From NCBI GenBank assembly GCA_948567375.1, contig OX419762.1:43629034-43693033 (forward strand): a DNA stretch of 64,000 bases, given 5' to 3'. Each line of letters starts with the position of its first letter. The stretch's first letter is position 1. A program made the position numbers and the translations under genes. The notes under the pieces are model-generated. The model did not search any database. It was not told the origin of the DNA and worked only from the letters and a program-made list of their open reading frames with translations. Of this stretch, positions 43,761-56,200 are shown piece after piece. Source of the stretch: Lunularia cruciata. Taxonomy: Eukaryota; Streptophyta; Marchantiopsida; Lunulariales; Lunulariaceae.

Positions 43761-44744
43761 TGGAGTACCCTTCATCGCTTTCAACTTCTCTATGGAAATC
43801 GTAAAAGAATATGATCTCTAAATCTACTAATTCTGAAGCAGGCCTTACATCTCAAACAATCGCTTACCTGGTAGCGAATTCAAACAAGGTCATTATGCCA
43901 TAACATTCTTCCACTTGTCTTGAATTAACTAGTGAGGTAGTCTTGTACCATTCTTATCTGCAGAGGCAAGACAGCATACGATGTTTCTTAATGAAATAAG
44001 AGAACATCACAAGCTATTCTGGTGACCACACTCAAGCTTGAAAAAACTTGTTACTCAAGTGCATAGTTCAGATCTTGGGCTATACAAGAACTTGTACTGC
44101 GATAGTTTATATGGAAAGCTTACTCTTTTGCAACGTTGCCATTATACATCAACATTTCCTGAGAGTTGGATGTTACCTTATTCTGCTCGAGATGACAGAA
44201 ATAACTCTCTCTTTCTCTCTCAAGACAATTAGTGATGCTTTGTGTGAGAACAAGATCGAGTCACAAGTTATTTTGATGACCAGACCAAACCTCAATAGAA
44301 CCTGTCACTCAAATCATTACTTCATATCCTTACTCAACACAAACTTGTTTTGCCATAACTTAAATAGAAAAGGATACCCGTCTGCAGTGCTGGTGCTGTT
44401 CATCAGCAGTTCCTCCTGAGCTGGAACCCGCCATAGACCTTGCTACAGATGATGGCCAACATGCGCTTGTTCTCATTAGACACAAAAACTCAATGCTCTC
44501 GTCGGACAACGTTGGTTTCCTCCGAAATTAGTATCTTGAATGTAACCATAAAACTTCATAATGATCAGACGGCAAGTCAAATATGGCAATTGATGCGCAT
44601 AGTGGATGATCTCAAGGACCTACTAATAAGCACGAATGAGGGGTAAGGAGATCAGGCTCAAAACTTGGTTACAAAACTTATGTGACGAACTGCACTCATA
44701 GCACTCATAGAACTATTGCATACATACTATAATTTATTTTAAAA
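43761..44744. other. Low-copy sequence, no gene recognised
   Basis: Upstream of the hydrolase relic in its own orientation; it could hold a decayed N-terminal part, but I cannot read one. Short plus-strand frames at 44038-44646 show no domain. Confidence 0.4.
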
Positions 44745-46337
44745 CGTACCATATAGTGTCGAAAAGTAGGACTTTGTTACTATTTACTTTTGAAAAGTAC
44801 AATATAGTGTTAAAAATTGGACATTGTTAGTAATTGAGGCTGATGTCAGAGCGCACTTAATTAGCCAGGTTTAGTATGTAAAATTATTCCATTCTGTATG
44901 GGAATCTCTCGGCATGTCTTTGATACTTAGCTACGAAGTTTTTAGTACCTATCTACATAGTGTTAGAATCTCTTTGTTCGATCTTACTATTCTAATTTGT
45001 TTAGACATAAAAGAAAGTAGGGTACTAAAACAAAATAAGTCTCATATTTTGTCAAAGTATCTAAAGAATTATTTAATTATTTATGCACCGAAGAATTCAA
45101 CTTTTGTGCATTAATTTTATTCTTAATCAATTATGTGTGGGATTTTCTTGTTCAATATTATTAAAATTTTATAACCCTTTTGTCAGTAACTTAGTCATTA
45201 GAGGTGGAACTAGTATTATCTTATTTATATACTTTATATTATCAATATATTTTTTATTAAAATAAATATTTTTTATCAAATATTTTTAATTATATAAACT
45301 GCACATTATGGGTTAAAAATTAAGTTATGGAAGTATCTATATATGCTTAAAGGGAATATTCCGTGAATAAATAAGTAAAATTTAGTTTTTTCTTTTGAAT
45401 ATGAAATTTTAATCTTTTTTATGGATAAGAATAGAGAAAAAAAAATTTCAGAGAGAGATTTTTAAGATAGAAACTTACTTCTGCATTTTTAATTTAAGTA
45501 TCAATTTATCCTTTCTTGTTATAATACAGTAATATGATCTCAAATGAATCTTAAGGGGAAAGACCTGCTTATTAAAATGACTCTATTGGGGCTTAGCCCC
45601 ATTTTACCTTTTTTATCTCTCCCTTGTACGGCTTGATGGAGTCTTCCCATCCTTCATTTTGCCTACATGGGTGCCCTTTCTCTCTTATTAATAATACTAG
45701 ACAAGAATGGTTGAAGATAAAAGTTTGGTAATATTTAGTATTTAGTAAACCTTCATTCTATAGTGTATATTATACATATAATTAATTATTTTTATTTATT
45801 TAATTATTTATACTTATTGATAAATAATTTAAAGCTATTTATCTTAGCTAAATTAGACATAATGTATGGATTGAAAACTATATTTGGTAACATATGATTA
45901 AAATCATTTCTAAAAAACTACTTGATTAAACTTTAGTTTTAAACCCCTGAAATATCCAAAATGAAAAGAAAAAAATGTTTTATATCACTATCTTTCAATA
46001 TACATACCATGTAAGATTTAAGTTTTGAAGACAAATTGTATTATATTCAAATCAATTTTATATAAAAATATGCAAGGAGCTTATACAAAGATAATAATAT
46101 AACGAGAAAAAAATTGAAATCGTGTCTATTCTCTTGACATAATTGCATAAATCCAAAACTACATTCGGAATAATTTATTTTTTCTAAATGTATATAACTC
46201 TACATAATATCAAACACAACTTGATCCCGAAGAGACTCTAACATTGTTTTATGACGATAACCACTTCAGTAATTTGATATATCTTGAAAATTTTATATAT
46301 ATAAATTTTCAAGATTCTAGCATGACATTTAACTTAT
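44745..46337. repeat. Right copy of the ~1.6 kb AT-rich duplicated block
   Basis: Diverged direct copy of 1-1603 (see that entry). The coordinate offset stays between about 44734 and 44744 at both ends, but is about 110 larger in the middle because of a local insertion at about 45575-45690. The F-box/kelch gene lies 0.8 kb downstream. Confidence 0.75.
45575..45690. mobile_element. ~109-bp insertion flanked by cttatta
   Basis: Absent from the left copy of the block. CTTATTA occurs at 45568-45574 and 45684-45690, consistent with a 7-bp target duplication. The insert begins with the near-palindrome ggggcttagcccc and is less AT-rich than its surroundings. Too short to classify. Confidence 0.4.
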
Positions 46338-47140
46338 AGAATACCAGAGAATGCAATTTTCAAATTTCCTACATCGGCATTTTATTATTTTAAACTAGAC
46401 TGCATACGTGTAAAATGCCCCTATAGTAAATTGTATGTATAATAAATAATAATAAAACAGTGACCTTTATTTGCCGAGGAATATCTGAAGTTCAAATTCC
46501 ATAATCTGAAGACAATCATAATTACACGAAATTCCAACCACAGATAGAATTATATTAAATTAAATCAAATTTAGTATCCAGATTTAGAATACACTTTTCA
46601 CTACGCGGCATAATATCGCGTCTTGATTTTAGCACTTTACTCATTCCCGATATTACTACGAGAACAGGGGGACGAGATGAGCACCCTGTCCTGTGTTTGG
46701 GCGGCGGTCGATCGAGTTGACCTGAACTGAAAGGAACAGCTGTGGCCCGCTACTACTTCTTTCTCCCCTCCGTCACTGCTGATGATGCTTTGAATGAATG
46801 CCTTCCCCACCAACAACAGAGAGAGAGAGAAGAATGTGAGTTGGGTTACATTGCATCTTCAGCAAACAATTTGAGTGGTCGAGTTCCTTACCATGTGCTG
46901 CCATTCGGGTCGAGAGGACACATATCGAAGGGTACGAGCGGAGAAGAATTTGAGAGAGGAAAACAGTAGCTCTTCCGCGAATCCCTGACAGGATGACAGT
47001 TCTAAGAGATTGAGGAAAGGTTCGGAGGCATCAGGAGTGAGTGAGCGAATCGTTGGTGGAGCCGAGGAGAACAGAAGAGTGTTCAAAGAGGAGTAGGAGG
47101 AGGAGGAGGGAACGACAACAGTTGATGGGACCTCGGCAGG
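46338..47140 (+). promoter_or_regulatory. 5' region of the F-box/kelch gene
   Basis: Composition shifts from AT-rich to balanced at about 46600. A GA run is at 46820-46831 and purine-rich tracts at 47085-47110. An upstream frame at 46742-46969 (75 codons) could be an upstream ORF. The stretch 46979-46997 repeats gaatccctgacaggat from inside the coding sequence (47190-47205). An in-frame TGA at 47123-47125 fixes the gene start downstream. No convincing TATA box was identified. Confidence 0.5.
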
Positions 47141-48373
47141 ATGAATGAACAACAACAACAACAACAACAACAACAGTACCTGCTGCCGGGAATCCCTGAC
47201 AGGATAACAATCGAAGGAATCCTGACCAAAGCGCCCTGGAGAACCCTGTGCACACTCTCAGCAGTCAGCCGAGCGTGGCGCAATGCTCTGCAAACCCGGC
47301 GAGTCTACGAAGCTCGGACCTTCACGAAAACCACTCGCACTCTCCTAGTCCTAATCCACAACAACCCATCTCTCATCTCCGTTGGAGAACGGAGCGATTT
47401 CTCCCGCGGCCACAAAAATCCAGTTCCTCCCCACTGGCGTTTCGGCATTTCTGTCTACGACCCAGAAGACGAATCGTGGAGCAGGTTACCGGCTATACCC
47501 GGTGTCACCAGCGGGGTTCCGAAGTCCTGCGGTTGCGCCTTCGTGGATGGGAAGCTTTACATCATAGGAGGAGATGACTTCGACCGGGTGTATTCGAAAC
47601 GAGAAGTTTATAGTATAGATTTGGCAGCCGGGAAAGCAGTATGGGAAGATTGCGCAAGTATGGAGTGTATGAGGTCGGAGTTCTGTTGTGGGGTGAATGG
47701 AGGAAAGATTTATGTTTTCGGAGGGGGTTGTAGACCGCAGGTGGATTATTCCAGGGATGCTGAAGTTTATGACCCAGAGAGGGATGTTTGGAAGCCTATA
47801 GCGGATATGATGCACCAGAGGACGGGGCACAAGGCGGTGAGTTTAGAAGGAAGGTTGCTGGTGGTTGGAGGGGATGTGTGGATCGCGGATGAAGATGAAA
47901 TTATCTTTCAGAAGTCCGGGAGGGATGATGATGAGTTGTTGTTGGAGCATTGTTTTAATCCATCTTTTGCTGAGGTTTATGATCCGAAGAAGAATAAATG
48001 GCGGAAGGTTGAGAATGTTACTAGGAGGGAGACGGATGATGCTTTTGTTGTGGTTCATGGGAAGATGTTTGTGATCAGGCCTGACTCTGTTCATGTGTAC
48101 GATGTGGGCTATAATTCATGGACTTATGTTCAGCCTATTTCGTGGGAAGCTCAGTTGAGGAGTGGGATTAAAGATTGCACTGTTCGTGCTGCAGCTTACG
48201 TGGGCCGGGAGCTTATGGCAGTGGTTGGTAGATATGCAGATGAAGAATATGGTATGATTTTGCTTAGAAGTAAGAATTTTCGGCGTAGAAATGCGTTATT
48301 GACCTGGGAGACAATTGCTTCTCCCTATGTCTTTGACACAGAGCATCATCCTCTGTTGTCTATCCAGCTCTAA
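47141..48373 (+). CDS. F-box/kelch-repeat protein (410 aa)
   Basis: Intronless, intact frame. After a Met-Asn-Glu and nine Gln (residues 4-12) comes an F-box at residues 14-56 (LLPGIPDRITIEGILTKAPW, VSRAWRNALQTRRVY), the SKP1-binding motif that makes such proteins substrate receptors of SCF ubiquitin ligases. Kelch-type blades follow, with double glycines at 143-144, 194-195 and 243-244 and the paired Trp at 168, 217, 287 and 327 (VYDPERDVWKPI, VYDPKKNKWRKV). These would form a propeller that binds a substrate. The start is supported by an in-frame TGA 16-18 bp upstream and by the F-box beginning just after it. Length and intronless structure are usual for plant F-box/kelch proteins. The target is unknown, so no gene symbol is given. 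Confidence 0.93.
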   Translation: MNEQQQQQQQQQYLLPGIPDRITIEGILTKAPWRTLCTLSAVSRAWRNALQTRRVYEARTFTKTTRTLLVLIHNNPSLISVGERSDFSRGHKNPVPPHWRFGISVYDPEDESWSRLPAIPGVTSGVPKSCGCAFVDGKLYIIGGDDFDRVYSKREVYSIDLAAGKAVWEDCASMECMRSEFCCGVNGGKIYVFGGGCRPQVDYSRDAEVYDPERDVWKPIADMMHQRTGHKAVSLEGRLLVVGGDVWIADEDEIIFQKSGRDDDELLLEHCFNPSFAEVYDPKKNKWRKVENVTRRETDDAFVVVHGKMFVIRPDSVHVYDVGYNSWTYVQPISWEAQLRSGIKDCTVRAAAYVGRELMAVVGRYADEEYGMILLRSKNFRRRNALLTWETIASPYVFDTEHHPLLSIQL

Positions 48374-51300
48374 TATACACAAGGTTTGGGGTCCTTGTCT
48401 TCAAAGTTCAAGATTCTTCAGTGCCATTTGGGGCACCTTTCTGCGTTTTTCATGTTCTTTCCGTCAAAAGTCATCATAACCACGCGAAGTACTGAATGGT
48501 TTTAGGCATCAAGTTGCATCATTCTCAACTGCGTATCTGGGGACTTTACCACGTTTTTAGTTTAGGTTTTAATTAGTTGCGACTCTCTTTCTTCAAACCC
48601 CGTGTTTGGGTTATCATGTCACTGGCCACTCGCATTCTGTACTGTGACCGATGTACCTGTTCACTTCTCACTCTCACCTTCGCTCTTCCTTTTGTACTAA
48701 AAGAAGTCGTACATCAACCAGTCAAGCAACAGGAGTAATTTGGCACGTTCTTGGTACTTTCCCGTCATTAATCACGCCAGGAAACTGTCTCCATTTTTCG
48801 AACATTTACATTGACCTTCCGTGAGTACTCCCCTATTCTCAGGATTTGTTGAAGTAACTTCTGAGTGAAAACGAGTGTAGACGTCCTCTACCAGGAATAT
48901 ACTGACTAATGAGAGCTGGAACTCCTCTCAATCAATACAGTACAACCTTTTGTCAACCTACAGGTGTCAGATATGCCTTTATTCTGTCTGGAGGATGCAC
49001 ATACCCAAGAGATAGACTTAGTTTCAAGATGTCGATGATTTCTCTGGAATGTATTCTTCTCAACTGAGCTGAGAATCTTAACATGTGTAGCAACTAGTCC
49101 AACAAAAGCGCTTTTGCTTATACTCTCTGAATCCTACCCAGTCAATCAATACAAGCAGAATCAGGAGGGACACTGACTGAGAGAATTAAGATTTTGGCAA
49201 ACTGGAGAGGCGAATTCCTGGACAGTGAACACTTCCTCCATGGACAGCAAATGTTACTTGACGATTAATCGATGTCAATTGAGGAAATTTTACCCCTGAA
49301 TCATATCGAGCAGCTTCTAAAAGAACGTAATCACATTTCTTAGCTCTTGTACGACTTCCAACTCCAACCAAACGACTATATGCAGGCCAGACTCATTCTA
49401 CCATTGGAAGTCACTCGATACAAGGAGTTTGTCCCTGTCTATCGAGTACTTCAGAATACTTAGATATTTGATTATGTGTATGTACAACCTAAACACCGTC
49501 TCATCTCCATATATGATCCTGTCCAAACATGCACCGAAGTTGTTGTTGCATGTATTCGTGGCGTCTCAACCTAGAACGCAACGCCAGAGGTTTAAACAGA
49601 TAGGAGACTAAGGTGTTGAAACCATTTTCAGGAGGGCTGAAGCAGTCGAGTTAGGATCAGAGTCTCAGTACTGCAAGTACAAGCTGCTATGTGGGATAGG
49701 GTTGATAATAACACAATGTTTTTGTGCTAAAGTTATCATAGTGTTATCTGCCAAAGGTACGCTAATTATCATCATAGGTTTCGTAAGTGTTGGATTTGAA
49801 TTTGGAAGCTGGTTTTCTTACTTGTTATTTCTCCTTGTCCATCTGAACTAGTTTTCTTGCTTGAGCAAGCCCAGCTTCCGCTTATCATCTATGTCGATAC
49901 TTATATCGTCGAGTTAACCAATCAAAGCTACGGATTGGCTTGCTTGCGGATCTAGCTAGACCCTTTTTTGATGACCAACTAGTCCAAGGACTGGTTCAGA
50001 TTAGCAATCTCTGTTCCTCCCAGTTTTGTTGACGAACGAAATGATCAAGCTCTTCCAAACTCTACATCAAGATCTCTACACATGGTCGTGACTTTGTTCT
50101 TCCCCTTCCTCCTTTCAAGTCTATATAACTGATCTCCATATGTCAAGGGTACCCAACCAATGCGGGTGACATCCCTCTCTCCATGGAAGTTCACTAATCT
50201 CATACTTCAATACCATTTCGTTGCATGATTGTCTTTAGAATAGGCCTGATCAATCTCCTCTGTAATGCATCAGATTTCCAAGCGAAAGGTGCATCTCAGA
50301 TATGTCATGGCCTACCGGCCATCAGTTTATGATCTGCAATTACACAACGGTATCATGAGCGCACATTGGATGATTATCTACTCACTCATTGGTATTGCTC
50401 GCACTTACACTCTACAAGTGTACTCCAGTGATCACCCGATGATATGAACTCTGTCCATCAAGTGCTCCTCCCGGGGAACAGCTTTTGAGTATGCCTTGGA
50501 TACGCATGAGTATGAGAGAAACTGACAAGAGCTATATGCTCTTTTATCCAGTTATTTCGAGGACACTCATGAGCATGAGAGAAAATGACAAAGAGTGTCA
50601 GGCTTTTTTTATCCAATCACTTTCAACACTAGTGAAGTTGGTACCTTCTTTTTCAGAGTGTTTTATGTCTTCGAGTTCATGTCTAAAGCAACCCAACCGA
50701 CCACATATACTATTAACATTTGAATTACTGTGGTCTCCAGGGACACCTTCCTGTCAAACTGCTCTCTGCTCATGGTAGTATGCATTTATCATACTGACTT
50801 AAAGTGTTCCTGCGCGAATTTTACAAGTGTTGAACAAGCAATGATCCATCATTATTCTCATGAACTAACTATGATTGTGTATTATATATTATTTAGATGA
50901 ACACAGCATGTTGAGAATGAAACTCATAAAGGGTACTGACTTTTCTTTGATGGGATAGCATGTCATAATTCCAATGTTTATAACTTACCCACCGTTTGTT
51001 GAAGTTTTCAAGTTTACCCAAATATGCTTCCAAGTGTTTGGAGTCCATCTTTTTTAGTTTGTCACAGTTATAGAATAGTTCTTGTGCCAGAGGGTTTTTA
51101 ATTAAATTGCCATATTCTTGAAGATTTCTAGCACCAAAGACATTATGAGTGCAGCTGTGATCTCTTCTTTTGTGATAAAGTTCTTAGACTTAACTCTCCA
51201 TGGTTTTGAGTTCCAAAGCCGTGGGAGTTATTTGAAAGTTACTGGAAGATATGGTCTGTTGATGGAAATTGTTTCTCAGATTTAGCACTTTACGATCTAA

Positions 51301-53297
51301 ATATGAGTATTTTAGATAGTGATTTCTAAGTCTATGTATGTTTGGATTAGACATAGGAATGTAATTTACGTAACTGCTAAATGCAGCTCACCATTTGATG
51401 TTCTAACGGTTGATCTTTTAAGAATATACGTTGGAACCTTGGTTCTAGTATAAACTCCCTGGAATTTATGCTTCAAAATATCAAAAAAATAATTTCATGT
51501 TATATGTATTACAATATCCCTTTTTCTACATATAAATTTAGGAATATTATGGAACCTTATATTCATATTACAAGTAAAATCGAAAAGAAAAATGAATCGT
51601 TCCCAGTTTGCTGGGCCCCCATACTAGTAGCAGCACTATTAATCGAAGAGTGAATAGTATTTCACTCCACCTCTATGCAAGGAAGTAACGCTCCCTGGTA
51701 GAAATGTGTGACCATTATTAAGAAGTTGTACTCTTATTCATGCATGAGTCCATTTCATGCAGGTTTCTACTAATCTCTAAGTTGTCCAGCATTGACTTAT
51801 GTGAGATCATCAGACGTATATATCTCATGTCCCCGTGAGAGTTATGTAGAAATGTACAGAATCTTATATCTAGAAAACTGTCTTTTTTAGAAATTTTTAC
51901 TTTTAATATGTCTCTGTACCACACAATCAAATAGCTCAATGACCTATATATGCAATCTACCATATCATTACGGACTTAATTGGGAGTTCCCATTTAAAAA
52001 GACGGACTCAGTAATTAACAATGAGAAATGTTTGATGGTGGATTTAGATTCCACAATTTCTGATGAAACGAGCTGCACCAGTCAACCAGCAGTTGCTGAA
52101 TTATATGTATCGATGATTGATGTTGTTTCGCCGTTCTTGCTCTTAGCCTCCCACCCACTTAGTGTACCGGACTACAGCATTTACTGTATATGATATAGGA
52201 TGGCGAATGACGACTACCTGACCTTATTCCAGCTTTAGAGATAGCATGTAGTAAACCAGGGGCCTTGGGCTTAATGGAAAAGGAAATGCAAGTACGCAGA
52301 CATCTTGTTCATCAATCATTTGTAGATTTGACATGATGTACATTACAGGACTTGTAATGAATGAGGTGTAGACCTCAGTGCAGATGGAGCTTTTGCCTTT
52401 TATGCAGCAACTGCTAGTTGATATTGGGACGTTTGACCCACTGTAGGACATACATAAATGGTCGAGGTAGATGTCTTGGTAGCTTATAGTTAACAAGAAA
52501 CCGACTAATGCTGATAATGAAAGCAATGCGGAACGTAGCCCTTTCATCAGATGCAATATTTTCCACAAGCTTGTAGTTGGGCTCGGTTGGAGAGACGATA
52601 TTTCAGATCGGTTCTCTGCTGACAATGAAGTAGATCTGCAGAAATGCTGAAAAGATAAGAGAGTCACGATCATTGCATGAGAACCATATGAGGCAATTCC
52701 AAGATTCATTTTGGGATTCCACGAATAAGGGTCAACAAAAGGCCCGAGGCGAGTTCTATTCATAGTACATATACATATCTCCATGGTACACGGAAGGAAT
52801 TGAGTGCAATCCAGAACCTGGTTATTGCAACTCGTGTGCTCTAATTCACACCAAATGCCGTCCCATCGGAGAGTGATAAAAACTACTCATCACAAGCAAC
52901 CCACATAAAAACGTTGAATATATCCTTTGAAGAGCCTCTTTGATTCTAGCGACGGAGTGTGAGATATTGTGCGAAAACAAAATCGCTGTAAAACCTACAA
53001 TTCAGCATTCAGGAGCTTCTGCTTGGTATCTAATTTTGGGAGCTTCGTATTAAGCTGAACACTAACTATCTGTCTTTAGCCGTAAAGGCATAAGCTGGTG
53101 GGAGCATGGAAGCTTGGGTATTTAATTTCCGAAAATCCCATTTTGGAGATATAAATAGAATACACTGGACGTTTGGGGTACTCCAGACCCTCTGTGGGAT
53201 GTACCGGCAGTAGCTCAGTGGGAGCAATAGATGTCCCTCAATGTCGTTCGTAATAGCCCCTTTCGCCGATAGCTTTGCATGAAGAGAACGTCGAGTG
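48374..53297. other. Intergenic, low-copy sequence
   Basis: Contains the presumed 3' UTR of the F-box gene and the downstream region of the minus-strand SLT gene. Short frames (for example 50485-50778 plus, 51718-51963 minus) show no domains. A local duplication of about 65-70 bp is present at 50500-50630 ('acgcatgagtatgagaga' / 'actcatgagcatgagaga'). I see no transposon, RNA gene or clear regulatory element. Confidence 0.5.
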
Positions 53298-56200
53298 CTA
53301 TTGTACACAACAACTCCCATCCCCTTTCCTGCAGCAGTTCAAGGGTAAAGCAGATAAATATACTGTTTCGAGGCACCCAGTTGGTGATCCTACCGAAGAG
53401 AAACTTGGAGACATCACAATCATGTCGAAATATTTTGATATTATAACCTCGTACGCTTCTCTTTAAGTCTTGCATACAAAGCTAAGGGAAGGTCATAATC
53501 AACGACCAGCAGACTAACCTTGGATGCATACGGAAGTGAGATTTGGCCTCCAGATACTGATTCCAGAACGACATAGTTTCCGGGTCATCCACGGCGTCGA
53601 CTCCACCTCTATACCCCCGGACAACGAACTCGTCACTCCTTGGCCTGTAGTTAATAGCAGATGAAACAACCCAATCAGGTCCTGAACTTGAAGTAAGTCC
53701 CTGGATTCAGCAAAATAAGGGCGAGTTGCCACTCTGAATTATCGACCGACCAATTGCACTTAGTGGTGAACTTGCTCTTATGTAAGTAGATTTACAGCCT
53801 ACACCATATCGCTTAGACATGGCCATGATAAAGCATGGTTAAGGAGTCGAGCCCATCGTAGCCCTTCAAACCACATTTAGTGTAGAGAGCTTGCCTCCCT
53901 TTATGAGATGATGTAAAATGTCAATAATGTAATGTCAATAGACTTGGCATCAATGACATAATATGAGTTACAATGATGTAACCATGTCGATAGACTCAAG
54001 TCTATCCATGACCATGATCAGACATGTCAAGCAATGTTTAAAGCAGGTCGTTGTTGACTTAACAGTGCCGATTGACTTTTAAGAAAACAACACCCGCCTA
54101 CGTGTTTTTGCTTACCTGTTACCGTGATTCGACAAGAAGCACACATATGCAGCACCAAAGTACATGGACACAAATGGTTTAAAAAGGTCCTCTTGTGCTT
54201 TGAGTCTATAAGACTTGTATCCCATGTCTCTGCAAGATAAAAGGAACACCTGGTGAGCACATTCTTGTGGGTCTAAGAAACCCCATCACCATTAGATCGA
54301 GGTTTTAGAGCTCTATCAGCCCGAACTTCACAGTGGTAGACTAAAAGGAGGGCCAGCAGTTTGCTCAATGTGACTACGGTGGCAATCTTACGAAATCGTG
54401 CACTACAACTTCGGAGCATATTGAGTTATGGAATACAGAACCCAATGATATAACCCGGCTCCTTCTTGGAGCATAGTGGAGATCTGAGTCAACACAAGAT
54501 GCGCCTTTACACAAACAAGCACCCAGACAGAAAAGCCAAACCTCGCAGAGATGCCAGAATAAGCCGGTTGCTACTACTTCAAAGTCCTTTACTCATCAGT
54601 TGGGATACAAAGTGAAAATATCACAAGTCCAAACGTGACTATGTCCAAGGCCGAATTAATTCATTAGAAATTTCGAGCCCCGCACATTTCTAGCTTCAAC
54701 ACATACATTCACACTAAACCTGCTACAACTTGTGTTCCATCCATGGCAAAACCGAATCCTTCAATAACACGTAGCAATCTATTCCCTAAGGTTGTCCCGT
54801 CATCCCTTTTCAGCAATTGAGAGCCAATGGAGATCACTGGTATTAAGAGTAAAGAGTTCGATGACCAAGCTTGCAAGTTAGAAGTAGAGCATGAGAACGA
54901 ATAACATCCCAGAAGTTACGGCACCGGTAAACTTGCAAGTATCAACTACAAGCAGGCCGATCTACTCACCGGTACAGCCACATAGCTGTTTCGAACGCAA
55001 GCCCCATGATGCCGGTATGACCATCAAGTCCATGTAGCAATCTATTGCTACTGATCTCAGCAATTGAGCACAACATTATCTGCACAAAGAAGTAACATTA
55101 AATGCAAATTCTCTAAACTGTACATATGTGACAGTTCTCACCGTGCTGCAGATATGTAGCTGCACAGAAATAGACATACATACACACCATCCAGATTTTG
55201 ACACCTAAGATCTCAACAAACATACTTACAGGACTGATTCCTCTGTGAGCAAAAAATCTTGTGGAGATGTTCTCAGCTATTGCCTGCAAAAATTACGCTC
55301 TATATCAGTCATACAAGCGCTTACTACAACTTTATATACGTCATGGTATATTCTGCTCGTCGTCAATATATTAAACTGTTAGTTTCAATTAATCTCTAGT
55401 TTAGCACAATCCCTGTTTTTGTCTAGGTACACCCCACCTTATCTAGAGATAAGATGATAGGGTTACGATAAGGTTAAGAAGATAAGTGATTAGGGTAAAG
55501 AGGGGCGAAGCCTCACTTAGGGTTAAGCAGGGCCACTCACTAGCTTCTGCTTCTATTTTTATATGTGTGTTTTCTTGTTATAGTGAGTACTCCTACAAGG
55601 TTATCCCCAACACCTTACATCTCGTGAGTCCTGAGCTGCTTAACATATCTCAGGTGTGTCCTATGCTACTGCAATTTTGGGTGTTATTCATGCTGCGTGA
55701 GTGAACTTCTGTGTACTCTCTTTGAGAACCATAGATATGAGGAGGTCTAGTATTGCTGAGTGCAATCAAGACTGTCTGCTCTGGTGAGACTAGAAGAAGC
55801 TTGAGTGTTAGTATGTCTGATACATCAGAGGTTAGAATGACTGACAGACCTTCTACTTCGAAGAGCAGAAACAAACGTTCTCGACATAAACAATCCAAAC
55901 CACAATAAAACAGCCACCGTTAAAGTACCATGCAAAATGCGTCATAGACCTGGATCGGAGATTCACACAACTCAGGTCAAGTTATTTAGTGATGAGATGT
56001 TTAAGAACTACTACAGGAAAATCATTGCTTCCTACCTGCAACTCTGATATAGTAAGAAATGGTCTCATTTTTGTGTCGCGAGAAAAGCGCACTTTTCCCT
56101 TCCTTTCTCCAGCCCTCAACCACTCCTTCTTCACCAGTGTACTTCTCCACAAATACTCCATGTCTTCTGCTGTGCATTTCTCCTCCCAATAGGTCCACTC

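Noticed and set aside
1..46337. The duplicated AT-rich blocks as terminal repeats of one giant 46-kb element
   Set aside because: Their divergence is far greater than expected for LTRs of one element relative to the younger insertions, no TG..CA edges or target duplication were found, and the interval contains several complete unrelated elements plus a gene relic.
46742..46969. 75-codon frame as the first exon of the F-box gene
   Set aside because: It ends in a stop before the F-box, has no domain, and an in-frame TGA just before 47141 supports the downstream start without splicing. Kept only as a possible upstream ORF.
52224..52784. 186-codon minus-strand frame as the last exon of the SLT gene
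   Set aside because: An acceptor at 52635 is phase-compatible and the frame has a hydrophobic stretch, but the nearer 31-bp exon at 53298-53328 closes the gene in frame with a short Gly-Ser-Cys-rich tail like that of the relatives I recall. It remains a possible alternative end.
55486..55530. TTAGGG-containing words as an interstitial telomere repeat
   Set aside because: Only two or three scattered partial words; no tandem run.
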